This document shows, piece after piece, positions 1 to 11,290 of a stretch of 64,000 bases of DNA. Origin of the DNA: Kingdonia uniflora (Eukaryota; Streptophyta; Magnoliopsida; Ranunculales; Circaeasteraceae); assembly GCA_014058105.1 (NCBI GenBank), contig JACGCM010000510.1:1116001-1180000 (forward strand), written 5' to 3'. The translations under genes were made by a program, and so were the position numbers. The notes under the pieces are model-generated. The model saw only the letters and a list, made by a program, of their open reading frames with translations. It made no database searches and was not told where the DNA came from. Within the stretch, counting starts at the first letter, position 1; each line of letters begins with the position of its first letter.

Positions 1-691
1 TTTGACACGGTTACAAATGCAGTTACTTTGAAGATGGGTAAAGTTACAGGAACCTCACATTTCAAATTTCAAGCGAGAGATTTGTTAAAGATTGTAAAAT
101 TTTGTCTGTGGGTCTTCATGAATGAAGGTCCGGGTAGTGCGTGTAATTTATTTGGAGATCTGGAGATGGGTTATGGTAGATTCGATTTCAAGTGGGAGAT
201 TGTTGAGAGTAAACTCGAATTGAATTGAACAAAATACTTATTATCCAGGTTGCAAACTTAGTTCCGTCAAAGTCGTTCGAACGAGACTGGAAGTCATTCG
301 GGCGAAAACCGCGTTAGCTGGTTTTGTAAGTTTGTTTTAGGACGTTAAGTTTGCCTCGAGATCTGTTCAATTTGTAATAAGTCTCCCAAGTATATAAGGG
401 ATACTTAGGCTATTTATTAACTATCTTTTGGTTATAATATCTATGAGTTTAATTCTAGAGAACTAGGGTTTGAGAGACTCCATTAGAAAGCTTGAGGAAG
501 CTGGAGAGATTGCTTGTAACCTATATGATCATAGTGGATTTTTTGCGGAGAGTGGTTTTTTATCCGTAAGGGTTTTCCACTTCCCTCCACCGGGTAAATC
601 GTTGTATTTTGATTTCGTTTAATTTCTTAATTTTGTTTCTGATTATCGTTCTTGGGCGAGGGACTTGGATTAGCTACCCTGATTCCTAACA
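1..691 (+). mobile_element. 3' end of an LTR retroelement (probable LTR) inserted in the LINE
   Basis: The stretch has the look of a plant LTR. There is a TATA box (TATATAAG at 391-398), then the usual late-LTR text with 'TTTTCCAC' and 'AAATCGTTGT', and a terminal AACA at 691, after which LINE coding sequence starts. No start of the LTR and no second copy is visible, so the element probably begins left of the window. Positions 1-230 may be internal sequence; the short open frame there resembles nothing I know. The palindrome CGTTCGAACG lies at 273-282. The family is not assigned. Confidence 0.5.
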
Positions 692-1218
692 GGATCAGAA
701 ATCCATGATTGACTTGATTCAGAAAGGTGATTTTAATTCTAAGTTTTTCCATCAAGCCAGAAGGTTTATTAATTCTATCAAGAGCATTGTGGATGGAGAA
801 GGGAACAAAGTTTCTTACCAAGCTGTTATAGCTGATGTTGCAATTAAGTATTTTGAGGGTATTCTGGAGCAGTCTACTAATAATATTAACTATGATGAGA
901 TAAGAATGCTCCAGTTTAAAGCCAAGATGCAGAGTGCCGATTATAAGAAGCTTACCAGGTTGGTGGATGAGGAGGAGATTAGAGAGGCACTCTTTAGTAT
1001 TGATAGTTCTAAGGTTGCAGGGCTGATAGGTTCAGCTCTTTCTTTTTTAAGAATCACTGGGATCTTATCAAAATTGATTTTATGGCAGTCATCATCAACT
1101 TCATCAAGAGTGGGAAGCTGCTCTCTATAGTCAACTCTACTTATATTGCCTTAATTCCTAAAATTTTAGCCCTTCTTCCTTTGGGGATTACAGACCTATC
1201 TCTTGCTGCAATGTGGTG
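692..1218 (+). pseudogene. LINE (L1-type) ORF2 fragment, endonuclease-RT linker
   Basis: The frame at 705-1040 carries the conserved linker upstream of plant LINE reverse transcriptase: the GDFNSKFFH motif (family usual GD.NTKFFH), then an acidic stretch leading to the SSK.PG.DG region. After about 1030 the frame shifts at least twice, but the FRPISCCNVV-type motif is recognisable at 1189-1218. The fragment stops exactly where the CACTA-type terminal repeat begins, and the next codons (YKVITKIL) are found at 32680. It is a dead copy: frameshifted, lacking the endonuclease (beyond or replaced by the LTR on the left) and interrupted. On the LINE protein map it lies just before the RT palm. Confidence 0.85.
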
Positions 1219-1834
1219 ACTACAACAAATATGGATTATTACGTCACTTAAATAAAGTCATTTTTATTAATAATGTGGTAATTGGTTTATTTTATTGTTT
1301 ACTCCCGTAAGATGATGAATTCCTCACTTAAAAGTTATTTTTACTGAAAATGACATTAATACACCTAGTTTTTATTATTTAAAGTCGTTTATTACGAGTG
1401 ATGTGAAAGACTAATATAAACATCATTTCAGAGATGACTTAAATAAAAAAGGTTGAGAAATTAAGTCATTTTTTACCATATGACGTGCTTTGGTTTAGTA
1501 AAAAGTCACGAGTGTGATGAGGGAAAGCCTAAAAACTGATGGGGAAATACTCAGCCATAGCTTTTGGTTCGTAGAGATGATGTTTGTGGAGATTCAGAGA
1601 GAGAGAGAGAGAAGGAGAGAATCAACTCCATCCTCAAACTCAATCTTTCCAAAATTGAAGATAAGGTACATGGAGGTGATTAAACTTATTTTTGAATTTA
1701 GGGTTCTTTTGAATTTTACTTTCTCTTTGTGGGGTTAAGCACATGGAGGTGGGGCATTTGAATAATCTAGAGTTTATGCAGTAGATGAAGCAATAATGTG
1801 ATTCCTTTAACATATAACCCTACATTGTTGCTTG
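1219..1834. repeat. CACTA-type left subterminal region
   Basis: This is non-coding sequence between the left terminal repeat and the first nested retroelement. It holds repeated ACTTAAATAAA / AAGTCATTT motifs, typical of transposase-binding subterminal repeats, and an AG microsatellite around 1596-1620. The open frame at 1514-1738 runs through this low-complexity sequence and resembles no known protein. It could be the leader of a captured gene, but nothing proves that. Confidence 0.55.
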
Positions 1835-3053
1835 CAAAATTCTAAACAATCTAGCAAACTAATGTAGAGGGGATGAATAGATTATATCTCAAAATATCGT
1901 TCTCACAAACCTATTATACCATATGCAATAACAAATATTAGGAGCAGAAACTTAAATGTCACGCAAGATATACCCCGAAGGAAACCCACGAATGAGTGAA
2001 AACCTCCGGCCTAAGAAATTCACTAGTAAATTAATTAACCGTTACACAAGAGTTCAACAATGCCTTTGTTACCTCACTAAGTGTCCGCTTGCCTCGCCAA
2101 GCCCTAGCCAAAGTATTCGCGTCCTCTCCAGTCTTTACTAGCTCCGTGAATCACCTAGATAAGCTTGCGTCTCAAAGCTTCGCCGCTTGCGTCTCAAAGC
2201 TTCGCCACACTCGAATCCCCAAGCAATGAAGAATTTAAGATTATGATTTGTTTCTTGATTTGAGGGTTTTAAAATACCTTTTGGAATTCCAGAAATCAAA
2301 TACCCAAAGCTTAGGATAAGCTTTATGGTTTCTCTCTCAACAACCTCAATTTTCTTGATAAACAATGGAATTAATGATTCAAGAGAATATCAGATTGATA
2401 AGTTCTGGGGTTTAAAACAGGTTTTCTTCAAAGAGAAAAAAGTCCTTGATTGAGTTGTGAGAGATCAAGATTTTTTCTCAAACAAGTTCAATTTAAAGAA
2501 AATTGAAAAAAATCATAAAAATATGAATCTCGAGGTCAAATCAATGGAGAATAGAACAATTTAAAAGAGACTTGGGTACAACCTGGGCGATCAACTGGGC
2601 ACCCAAGTACAATACAAAGAACCTCAAATAAAAAACCAGTAGAACCTGGGCGTCACTTGGGAGCTTATCTGGGCGCTCAAGTCTTATATAAGAACCAAGA
2701 AAAACATAGCCAGAAAGACCTGGGTGATATCTGGGCGCCCAGGTCAAAAACAATTTTACCCAAAACTCAATTTTAAGAGGAAAATTATTTTTCTTTGTTT
2801 TTAAAATAAAAACCTTATTTTCAAATGAATAGAGAAAAAAGGATTTCTCATACCTGCTTCGGGGATTCTCCGTATGATGATTGCCAAACTTCTTAAACGC
2901 TTTTTGAAGATCAAATCACCATATCCATGTTTAACACTTCTTGAAGATTAAATCACAAAAACTTTATCAACGATACTTGAGTCAGCCGACACATACTCTA
3001 ACCTAAGTTGTTTTTATCAACAAATCACAATATCGGAGGATAGTAGAACTTCA
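1835..3053 (-). repeat. 3' LTR of the Sirevirus-type element
   Basis: It is closely similar along its length to 9193-10374, including the distinctive gggcg/cccag-rich block near 2570-2750. It ends at 3053 (ACTTCA on the plus strand) directly beside the polypurine tract. Differences from the other LTR include small insertions such as a duplicated GCTTGCGTCTCAAAGCTTCG-like piece near 2163-2205. Confidence 0.85.
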
Positions 3054-4114
3054 ATCTCCCCCTTTGTCTTTCGTTGACAAAAACACTAAAATTACATCAA
3101 AATGGAGGTGCATCATAATTGATTTATAAGACATCAGCTTGATCTTACAACTCAACAAACATAAGGAAAATGTTGACTTAATATCATAACATTTCTCCCC
3201 CTTTTTGTCACGAAGGGCAAAGGGAGAATGAAACCAAAACCTGCATTAACCTGTCTCAACGCCATGACATATGAGAAATGATCATATCATGGAAGATAAT
3301 AATGAAAATAATTCACAAAGTATTTTACTTACCAACACAACTCTCCCCCTTACTTCATTTTGCCCTCTGTTTTATGGTAGTTTCTTCAGTAGTTCTCCAC
3401 GTAGCTGCAAGAAGAGAAAAAAAAACAAATATACCCAATCAAGTGCAGTAGTGGAATTACCAGATGAACAATTTAAAAAGAAACGCGAAGAAAATCACAA
3501 CAGGTTTTGAAAACCACAAACGATTGGAGTACAAAATAAATCTAAGGAAGCAAGCATGCCAAATCATATGAAAAGTAGTTCAATTAACGGTCAAAAGTAG
3601 CATTAGCAAAATCAAGATGCCTCTCAGAATCCAAAATCAAACACCACAATATGGTGACAAAATCCAATGCAAGTGCTCACAATCATCACCTCAATGCAAC
3701 ACAAAAATATATATTAAAAAGAATGTAAAGCATTACAAGTTAAGAATATGGTTAGATCATAAAGAAAACTTAGTGCATACATATCAATCCTTTGGAGAAA
3801 CCACCAACTCCATATAACTGCCAAAAACTAATGCAAACACCAACATCATACAAAATCCTCGGATAATTCCATAATCTCCAGGAGGAACCATCATTCATAT
3901 GCAAATAACTCCACCACCAATAACAACATCCAAGTGATTCTAATATACTCAATGTATGATGGATACATATGAATTCATGAGATAAAGATCAAAATCATAG
4001 AGTAAAGCAAACACAGAAGATGGGCATGTACTAGTATGCGGAAAAAGGCAATGGGTGAGATGGAGATGAAAAACATTGATATATACTCCTGGAATAGTGA
4101 ATAGTAAGGAAAAA

Positions 4115-6630
4115 TGTAGTGACCCGTAATTTTTATTTATTTATTTATTTATTAGTATATTAGTATATTATTCCTTTTTTGCATATTCTTATCCTTTTTA
4201 GCATCTACATTCATTCTGCATATTCCTTTCTACCCTTTCTGCATCTGTTTGATTACTTTTAGGCAAGTTTGGAGCTAGATTCCTTTTCGGTGGTTCGGTG
4301 GTTTTTAGGAGGAGGTAGTTGTGTTTTGTATTCGAGGACCCTTGGTTGGGTTAGTGTTGTTAGTATGTTGTTGTGGTGTTTGGGTACGAATTATTCTGTG
4401 TTCGGGTGTTCGGGTGATTCAGGGATCTTTTGGGATTTTCCAGTAGTCGTTCGGATGAGATTCATCTTCGTTCAAACGAGTTGACTCATCTCCTAGAATT
4501 TGGCCCTAGATCTCCAAGTCGTTCGAACGACTTCTGTATCCTTTCGAAGACTTCCTTGTCCATTCGCACGAACCTTTTTATTTCGAACGACAGAGGCACT
4601 TCCCTATAATTTTTCCTTGATATCCTTCTTCGTTCGAACGACTTTCATCTTCGTTCGAACGAGTCTGCGGTTGTTTTGTTTCTTTTGGGGTTGCTTTCAT
4701 TTCATTCCTCTCTCTCTTATTTCTCTCACTCTCTATCTTTCTCTCTCTCCCAAATTAATCCTCTTCCCCATATTCAAATTCAATCCGTTCCCTCGCTCGC
4801 CGATTCTTCGCAGTGATTATCGCCCTTATCCTTGGTGAGTAATTTCCAATTCCTTTTTCGTTCTTTTCTTCCGATTAGGCTTTAGGATGATTTCTAGGGT
4901 TAGGCTTATTGATTAGTTTCCTGGTTTTGTTTGTTTAATTGTTGTTGTGATTATCTGTTATAGCTTGTCATGTGTTCCGTTAGCTGTATCGCTAATTCTG
5001 AGTTTGGAATTCCAGTTTTAGCTTCGTCATAACTCGGGATTATTATCAGGTGAGTTTCCTCTTCATTTTTAAATTCCTCTACTAGTTAATAGATGTTGAT
5101 TAGAGTAGTACTCTGTGTAGAGAGGTGCATGTGATCTAGTTAGGGTTTGTTATCATATTAATTCTCTGTATAACTGCTAACCTATTTAGTTAGTTATTCT
5201 TTAACTTGGTTACTATAGTTTGCATTTGGCATTAGGTTTTGTTAGAAGTTGTTAGTGTGGTATTTCTAGTAGCTGCATTTCTTGTTATTGGTTTCGGTCT
5301 TCTAGAGACTGATGTTGACTAGTCGTTGTGACGGTTAAGTTGTTGTTTTATCTAAGTTTAGATGGTGTGACTAAGTCACTGTTTACATTCGGTCTAGGAT
5401 TGTGTGCCACACTCTTATGCAGGTGGTCATCCTATGTTTGTTTACCGGGTTTACAGCTGTTGTATTTTTTATCCTTGGGATCTGTTGCATCTTTTTAATC
5501 ATGCAAAACTCTTTTAACTTAACAAAATTGGATACATAACAAAGCTCAACATCGGTTGACCTCCGATAGGATCGCAGGAGTCCTACATCGAGTTAAAATA
5601 GTTGGTGAAGAACTGGCTGTGAACACTATCATAACTTATATACCCATCCGGGAGTGTGGGAAGGTATGAGACAGTATGAATCCAGTGCTAGACTTATCCT
5701 TGAGATTGAAATTCCTTGGAATGAAATACAGTTCGGACGTTGGCTCCGTGGGTTGAAAAGCCCAGAACACTTTGATCAAGTGAGTATCCACTAGATTGGT
5801 CGAGCTTGACAAAAATCGTACCCATTGTATCCCCTTAATAGATCACTTTAAGTCAAACATGCTAGCGGTTGATCAACCAATATTATAATAGGATTGTAAC
5901 ACGTTTTAAAACATCAAATCATTCAACATTAGGGCCTTAGTTCATCATTGCATCAATCAGCATTAAGGGTAATTGTGTGATTATCCCAGTTCATCATATC
6001 ATATCATTAGCTTATCATTGCATCATCTGCTCACTTCACAATTCTCCTCTTCTCTTAAGTTCTTTATCCTAACTCTGGTTACTTATATATTATATTCTTC
6101 TATTCTTATTACTCTATTACCTGGATCATGATCGCTTATTTTGTTATTCATTTACTTTAAACTTACTTTATCTTATTCACTTCATCCTCTTTATCTGTAC
6201 ATGTTTACTAGTATGTTATTTAGCTTTGTTGGGTTTCAGTGAGCCGTGGTTTTGCTCACTCTCATATTGTTCCCCCCTTTCAGAGATTAAGTAGCTTGAG
6301 TTGCTGAGAGCTTCAACTATGTTTGGAGCAGTTGTCGCTGCTGATCTGTTTTAGTTTAGACTTTCTTGTTTGTGATCTCAGTATGTGTTGATGTCCTTTA
6401 TTCGAGATATTGTAATTCTATTTTCAGTCTGATATGTATATATATCATTTGCTTCCGCGTTATTATTTTCTTTCTATACTCTGATGATTATTGCTTAAAG
6501 TGAATGATTGAGCTTGATTCTTGTCTTTGGCTTGGTTGTTTGTGGGGGGAATCAGTGGATTCCCCGACATGCACAGCTTCGAATCTAGTAATTGGTTAAG
6601 CTACCAATTATTGGATTTTGGGGCGTGACA
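4115..6630. mobile_element. Solo LTR, large Ty3/gypsy type (2.5 kb)
   Basis: It starts TGTAGTGACCCG and ends GGGGCGTGACA, as long chromovirus (Tekay-like) LTRs do, and is flanked by AAAAA on both sides (4110-4114 and 6631-6635). The homopolymer flank is weak evidence alone, but the TG...CA ends and the insertion into the pol-less Sirevirus interior agree. There is no internal domain, so this is probably the product of LTR-LTR recombination. It has a TTTA microsatellite at its left end (4133-4160), a pyrimidine-rich tract at 4690-4760, and a cluster of CGTTCGAACG-like palindromes at 4447-4665. Open frames within it (for example 4500-4838) look fortuitous. Confidence 0.7.
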
Positions 6631-7366
6631 AAAAAAAATGAAAGGTGGGACTCTATGTTCAAAAATTAGACCGTATACGGAGTGAACGTGAGTAAACACA
6701 ATGGCTGCACTCTATATTCAGTAGGGTCTTTCACACCAAGTAGGTAGCCATTTCTATGTGGTGGCATTTACACTACTTGTACAGCCCTGCCACAATTCTT
6801 CTTCTTTTTTTCTTTTCTCCATATGTCTCCCAATTGCACTTTTTGGCCTATATCTCCCTGAAAATATTGTAATTTTTAAAAAAATTAAGGTTGGATGGAA
6901 GGCTTTATTCCGTTACCGAAGACTCCACCAAAATCGAGAGTCCTCTCCCCCTCACGAGATACCCCATATTCACTATTACCAATACTATAAACAAACGGTG
7001 AAAGATGAAATGATATCCAATTGACTTTGACCGTACTGAAGAGAATTAGGGTATACGACTTGGGACAATGACAACTTGATCTCAAAATACCATAGAAGAA
7101 AGATAAATGATGTCAATATTATTAAGCATAGTATTAGATTCACATCAAATATGAAAATGTTTAACTACAAGAGATCATAAGTCAAAGACATGGAACCAAG
7201 TATCACAAATAATGAAAGAACATAGTATAATCACTAGAATAAAATATGTCTACGTTCCTCAAACAATTTTTTTTTTAATAAAAAAAAAATATGTACAAAA
7301 GAAGTAGCAAATAATCGAACAAGAACTAGCGATAAAGCACGATTATAAGTTACAAGGGATAAGAAA

Positions 7367-9134
7367 TCACCCGAGACAAGAATGGGTGACTTGACCCCTT
7401 AAGTCGTCCTTCCTAACCCAAATTCTCTTCAACTTCAGAGGTGTTATTGTTTTTGAAGGATTGGAAAAAACTTTCCAAAAAGTAGGAACACTAGAAGCAT
7501 GTCTAAAATTTGAGTAAGATGACCAACGATAAGAATGTGTTCTTTGGGGAACCCTCCTTGTATCACGAAATGAGAAGGTGGATGCATCATGGCTAACTGG
7601 AGAAGTAGAACTTTTGACAAATAAAGATTTTGAAGCATGTGGTTTAGTCAAATCAAATCCAAGACCATACTTCTCACCAAATGGTTTTCCACTTTCAAGT
7701 AGTTTGCCTAAACTATCTGTACTATTAATAGAACCTTTGAGCTTACTCATAGACTTGGAAAGATCTTGTTCCAACTTGGAAATTTGATTAATGAGAAACT
7801 TTTCATGTGCAGATAAATCGTCACAATTTGATTTAAGATCATTATTCTCAATCTTCACACTTTCCAAATCACAACTCACCTTTTGTAAATTTGACGAGTT
7901 CTCATTGAGCTCATTTTCAAGAAAAAACATTCTTGGATTTAAGAGTTTCTACTTCAATCTTGAGTTTCTTATTCCCCTTTAGAATTTTGATGCTCTCAGC
8001 ATACAACTCGCTATATTGTTCCTCAAGAGTGATTGAATCTGACTCAGAAGCCGAGTCAGAGTCATAGGAAGTATGAGAAATGATTTCCTCTATCCTACCT
8101 GTAAAAGTACAAAACTTCGTTGTATTTTCTTTACTCTTAAATCTAGAACTACCTTTACTTTTATCAGATTCAAAATCAGAAGATTGGGAGTCATTAAATT
8201 TAGACCTCCTGCCCTTACTCGAACAATCAGACGTTATATGGCCACGACCCCCACATTTATAGCACTCAATCTCACTCTTTTTAAATTTGCCTCTTCCACG
8301 AAATTTCTCAACTCCCTTTGAACTATCACTCTTGTCAAAATTTCCTCGATTAGCAATCCATTTAGAATGGCGAAACATTTCCTTAAAGTTTCGGGCAAAA
8401 AGAGCAATTTCTTCTTCATCAAATTCACAATCAGACTCCGCATTAATCCCTTTAGATGCTTTAAGAGCAATACCCTTATTCTTTTGTTGTGAATCAATTT
8501 TCATGTCAAAGGTTTGAAGACTACTAACCAATTCTTCTACCTTGATAACATCCACATCTTTACTAACTTCTATAGTGGTGACATGTGGATTGAATCTGAC
8601 AGGCAAGGACCTCAGAATCTTCTTCACCACCATGGTAGACCCAATGGGTTCTTCAAGGCTATGCGACCCATTCACAATATCACAAATCTTAGCATAGAAA
8701 TTGTTAAACTTCTCACTCTCATCCATACGAATCAACTCAAATTGGGATGTGAGTATTTGAAGTTTTTGGGACTTGACAGCATTAGTCCCCTCATGGGTGA
8801 CTTGAAGGATGTTCCATGCTTCTTGAGCTGTTTCACAGGTAGAGATCCTTCGAAACTCTTCCTCTACAACTCCACAAACAATGAAATTCAAAGCTTGACT
8901 GTTATTTTAAGCTGCAGCTTTGTCTGTGTCATCCCACAAGGATTTTACTTTCTTTCCAGCGACTCCATTCTCTTTCGTAACCCACTTTGTAAGACAAGCA
9001 TCCCAAACTTCTTCATCAGATCCTTGTGACTTTAAAAACCACATCATACGTACTTTCCAGTATGCATAATTTGTTCCATCAAGAAGAGGAGGTCTAGTGA
9101 TGCTATTTCCCTCTTACTTAGATTGGCCAGACAT
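7367..9134 (-). pseudogene. gag: Sirevirus-type gag
   Basis: The likely start is the ATG at 9134, which gives an MSGQSK start followed by a stop at codon 7, then a PPLLDGTNYAYWKVRM motif typical of copia gag. A second stop precedes the long open stretch (8891 down to 7917). That stretch has the UBN2 gag fold pattern (VEEEFRRISTCETAQEAWNIL) and a CCHC zinc knuckle, CYKCGGRGHITSDC, at 8264-8223. Beyond it lies a coiled-coil extension (7930-7700) ending with the SLGKLLESGKPFGEKYGLGF-type motif of Sirevirus gag proteins. One frame change at about 7920 joins the two halves. Gag would package element RNA; with two stops and a frameshift this copy cannot. No pol follows. Confidence 0.85.
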
Positions 9135-9178
9135 AATGATCGAATCACTCGGGGTTTGAAGCCCTAATGGAGTGACCC

Positions 9179-9190
9179 GCTCTGATACCA
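9179..9190 (-). other. Primer binding site, tRNA-iMet type
   Basis: The minus strand reads TGGTATCAGAGC two bases after the LTR end. This is the standard plant copia primer site and sets the element's orientation. Confidence 0.85.
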
Positions 9191-9192
9191 AT

Positions 9193-10374
9193 TGAAATTC
9201 TAAACAATCTAGTAAACTAACCTAGAGGGGGTGAATTGGTTATATCTCAAAATATTGTTCTCACAAACCTACTATACTACAAGCAATAACAAATATTATG
9301 AGCAAAAACTTAAATGACGCGCAAGATATATCCCGAAGGAAACCCACGAATGGGTGAAAACCTCCGGCCTAAGAAATTCACTAGTAAATTAATTAACAGT
9401 TACACAAGAGTTCAACAATGCCTTTGTTACCTCACTAAGTATCCGCTTGCCTCGCCAAGCCCTGGCCAAAGTCTTTGCATTCTCTCCAGTCTTTATTATC
9501 TCCGTGAATCACCTAGATAAGCTTGCGCCTCAAAGCTTCGCCATACTCGAATCACCGAGAAATGAAGAATTTAAGATTAAGATTTGTTTTTTGATTTGAG
9601 GGTTTTGAAATACCTTTTGTAATTTCTCAAATCAAATACCCAAAGCTTAGGATAAGCTTTATGGTTTTTCTCTCAGCAACCCTGATTATCTTGATAAACA
9701 ATGTGATTCAAGAGAATATCAGATTGATAAGCTCTAGGGTTTAAAAAAGGTTTTCTTCAACGAGATAAAAGCCATAGATTGAGTGGTGAGAGATCAAGAC
9801 AAACAAGTTCAACTTAAAGAAAATTAAAAAAATCATAAAAGATGTGAATCTCGAGGTCAAATCAATGTAGAATGGAATAATCTGAAAGAGACTTTAGAGC
9901 AACCTGGGTGATCAACTGGGCACCCAAGTACCATACAAAGAACCTCAAATAAAAAACCAGTAGGACCTGGACGTCACCTGGGAGCTTATGTGGGCACCCA
10001 AGTTTTATATAAGAACCAAGAAAAACATAGCCAGAAAGACCTGGGTGATAGCTGGGCGCCCAGGTCAAAAATAGCTTTACCCAAAACTCAATTTTAAGAG
10101 GAAAATCATTTTTCTTTGTTTTTAAAACAAAAACCGTATTTTCAAATGAATAGAGAAAAAAGGATTTCTCATACCGGGTTCGGGGATTCTCCGTATGATG
10201 ATTTCCAAACTTCTTAAACGCTTCGTGAAGATCAAATCACCATAGCCATGTTTAATACTTCTTGAGGATTAAATCACAAACACTCTATCAACGATACTTG
10301 AGTCAACCGACACACACTCTAACCTAAGTTGTTTTTGTCAGCAAATGACAATATCGGAGGATAGTGGAACTTTA
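9193..10374 (-). repeat. 5' LTR of the Sirevirus-type element
   Basis: This is the counterpart of 1835-3053, with TG at 9193 and the terminal CA changed to TA at 10374. It abuts the primer site on its minus-strand 3' side and the partial target copy ccttg on the other. Confidence 0.85.
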
Positions 10375-10763
10375 CCTTGTATTTTATTTACTGATAAAAT
10401 GATAAGTGACTCCAATATATATTAGTACTTACAATGTTTCTAGATTAACCCAATTACCCAATGTTTTATGTTGTTTGTATAGAGAAATAATTATTTTGGA
10501 GTAAAAGCATGATTCTATACTTGTGCTTGGGTTAGTCGACGTAATTGACTGTGGAAAACCATGATGCTTACTCGTTCTTTGCATATTTTTGTGACTTATT
10601 TTCTGAACTTTCTTTGTCTTAGGTTTCAATGAGGCTTGAAGGGGATGCAAATGGTGTTTATTTGGATACAATGCAAAGAGGTATCATAGCTTGTTTGATA
10701 CTCTGTTCAACAATATGTTTGAATATTAGAGTTTGCGTTTCTACCATTGACATAGCAGCAATT
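10375..10763 (+). other. CACTA-internal sequence with a possible captured exon
   Basis: The sequence between two retroelements belongs to the CACTA-type interior. At 10623-10678 there is an exon-like block with an acceptor (TTTGTCTTAG) in front and a GT soon after. It would read roughly SMRLEGDANGVYLDTMQR. I do not recognise the protein. It may belong with exon-like pieces near 14770-14890 and 15010-15110 as one captured gene split by the element at 10764-14514. Confidence 0.3.
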
Positions 10764-11095
10764 TGTTGTTAGCCTCTGTTTAAAAATTGACAGTATCAAA
10801 AACAAGTTAAGGAGATTAGAAAGAGATTAAAACACTGATCGGGATATGATCGAGTCTAGTGCATGCACACTTTCTCCTTAAGACAGATTCGCCCCTACCG
10901 CAGTGCTTTACAGGATATAATTGGCCCCTATCTCCCAAGATACAACGATCAGTCGCAAAGAGAATAAAATACTTTTATCTCTCTGCCAAACGGATATTGA
11001 TTGTGTATGTTTTCTCTCTTGAAAATGACTCAAGAAAACTCTCTAAAACTTATTTTAAAAAATGAAAATGAAGTTGGGTTATATAGAGTATAGGT

Positions 11096-11290
11096 GACTC
11101 TTCACCAAGGGTCACACCTCAAGTTAGTGTCTCTTCACCTAAAGGTCACACCTCAAGTTAGTACCTTTTCACCAAGAGTCACACCTCAAGTTAGTGCATC
11201 TTCACCAAAGATCATACCTCAAGTTACAACTCTTGACCAAGGGTCACAACTTAAGACACGACTCTTCACTAAGGGTCATACCTTAAGACA
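11096..11290. repeat. 33-bp tandem repeat inside the left LTR (about 6 units)
   Basis: The units share the core CTTCACCAAGGGTCACACCT followed by CAAGTTAGT. The last two units diverge, ending in TTAAGACAC. Confidence 0.9.

Larger units (their letters stand above)
1835..10374 (-). mobile_element. Sirevirus-type Ty1/copia element, pol-less, minus strand
   Basis: LTRs of about 1.2 kb lie at 1835-3053 and 9193-10374. On the minus strand the right LTR is followed by a tRNA-iMet primer site (TGGTATCAGAGC, complement at 9179-9190). The left LTR is preceded by a polypurine tract (complement at 3054-3066). Further CTCCCCC tracts at 3194-3201 and 3343-3349 match the multiple polypurine tracts known from Sireviruses. 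The only coding remnant is gag (9134-7367); protease, integrase, RT and RNase H are missing. Target copies are gcttg (1830-1834) and ccttg (10375-10379), 4 of 5 identical. A solo LTR is nested at 4115-6630. The outer left dinucleotide is CA where the right copy has TG, two transitions. Confidence 0.85.

Noticed and set aside
4500..4838. 112-residue frame in the solo LTR as a gene
   Set aside because: It is built from the palindrome cluster and a pyrimidine-rich tract; low complexity and no domain.
8514..9029. 171-residue plus-strand frame
   Set aside because: Shadow of the Sirevirus gag on the minus strand, which has a zinc knuckle and gag motifs.
11096..11290. CRISPR-like regular repeats
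   Set aside because: The 33-bp units are head to tail with no unique spacers, lie inside an LTR, and the sequence is plant nuclear DNA.
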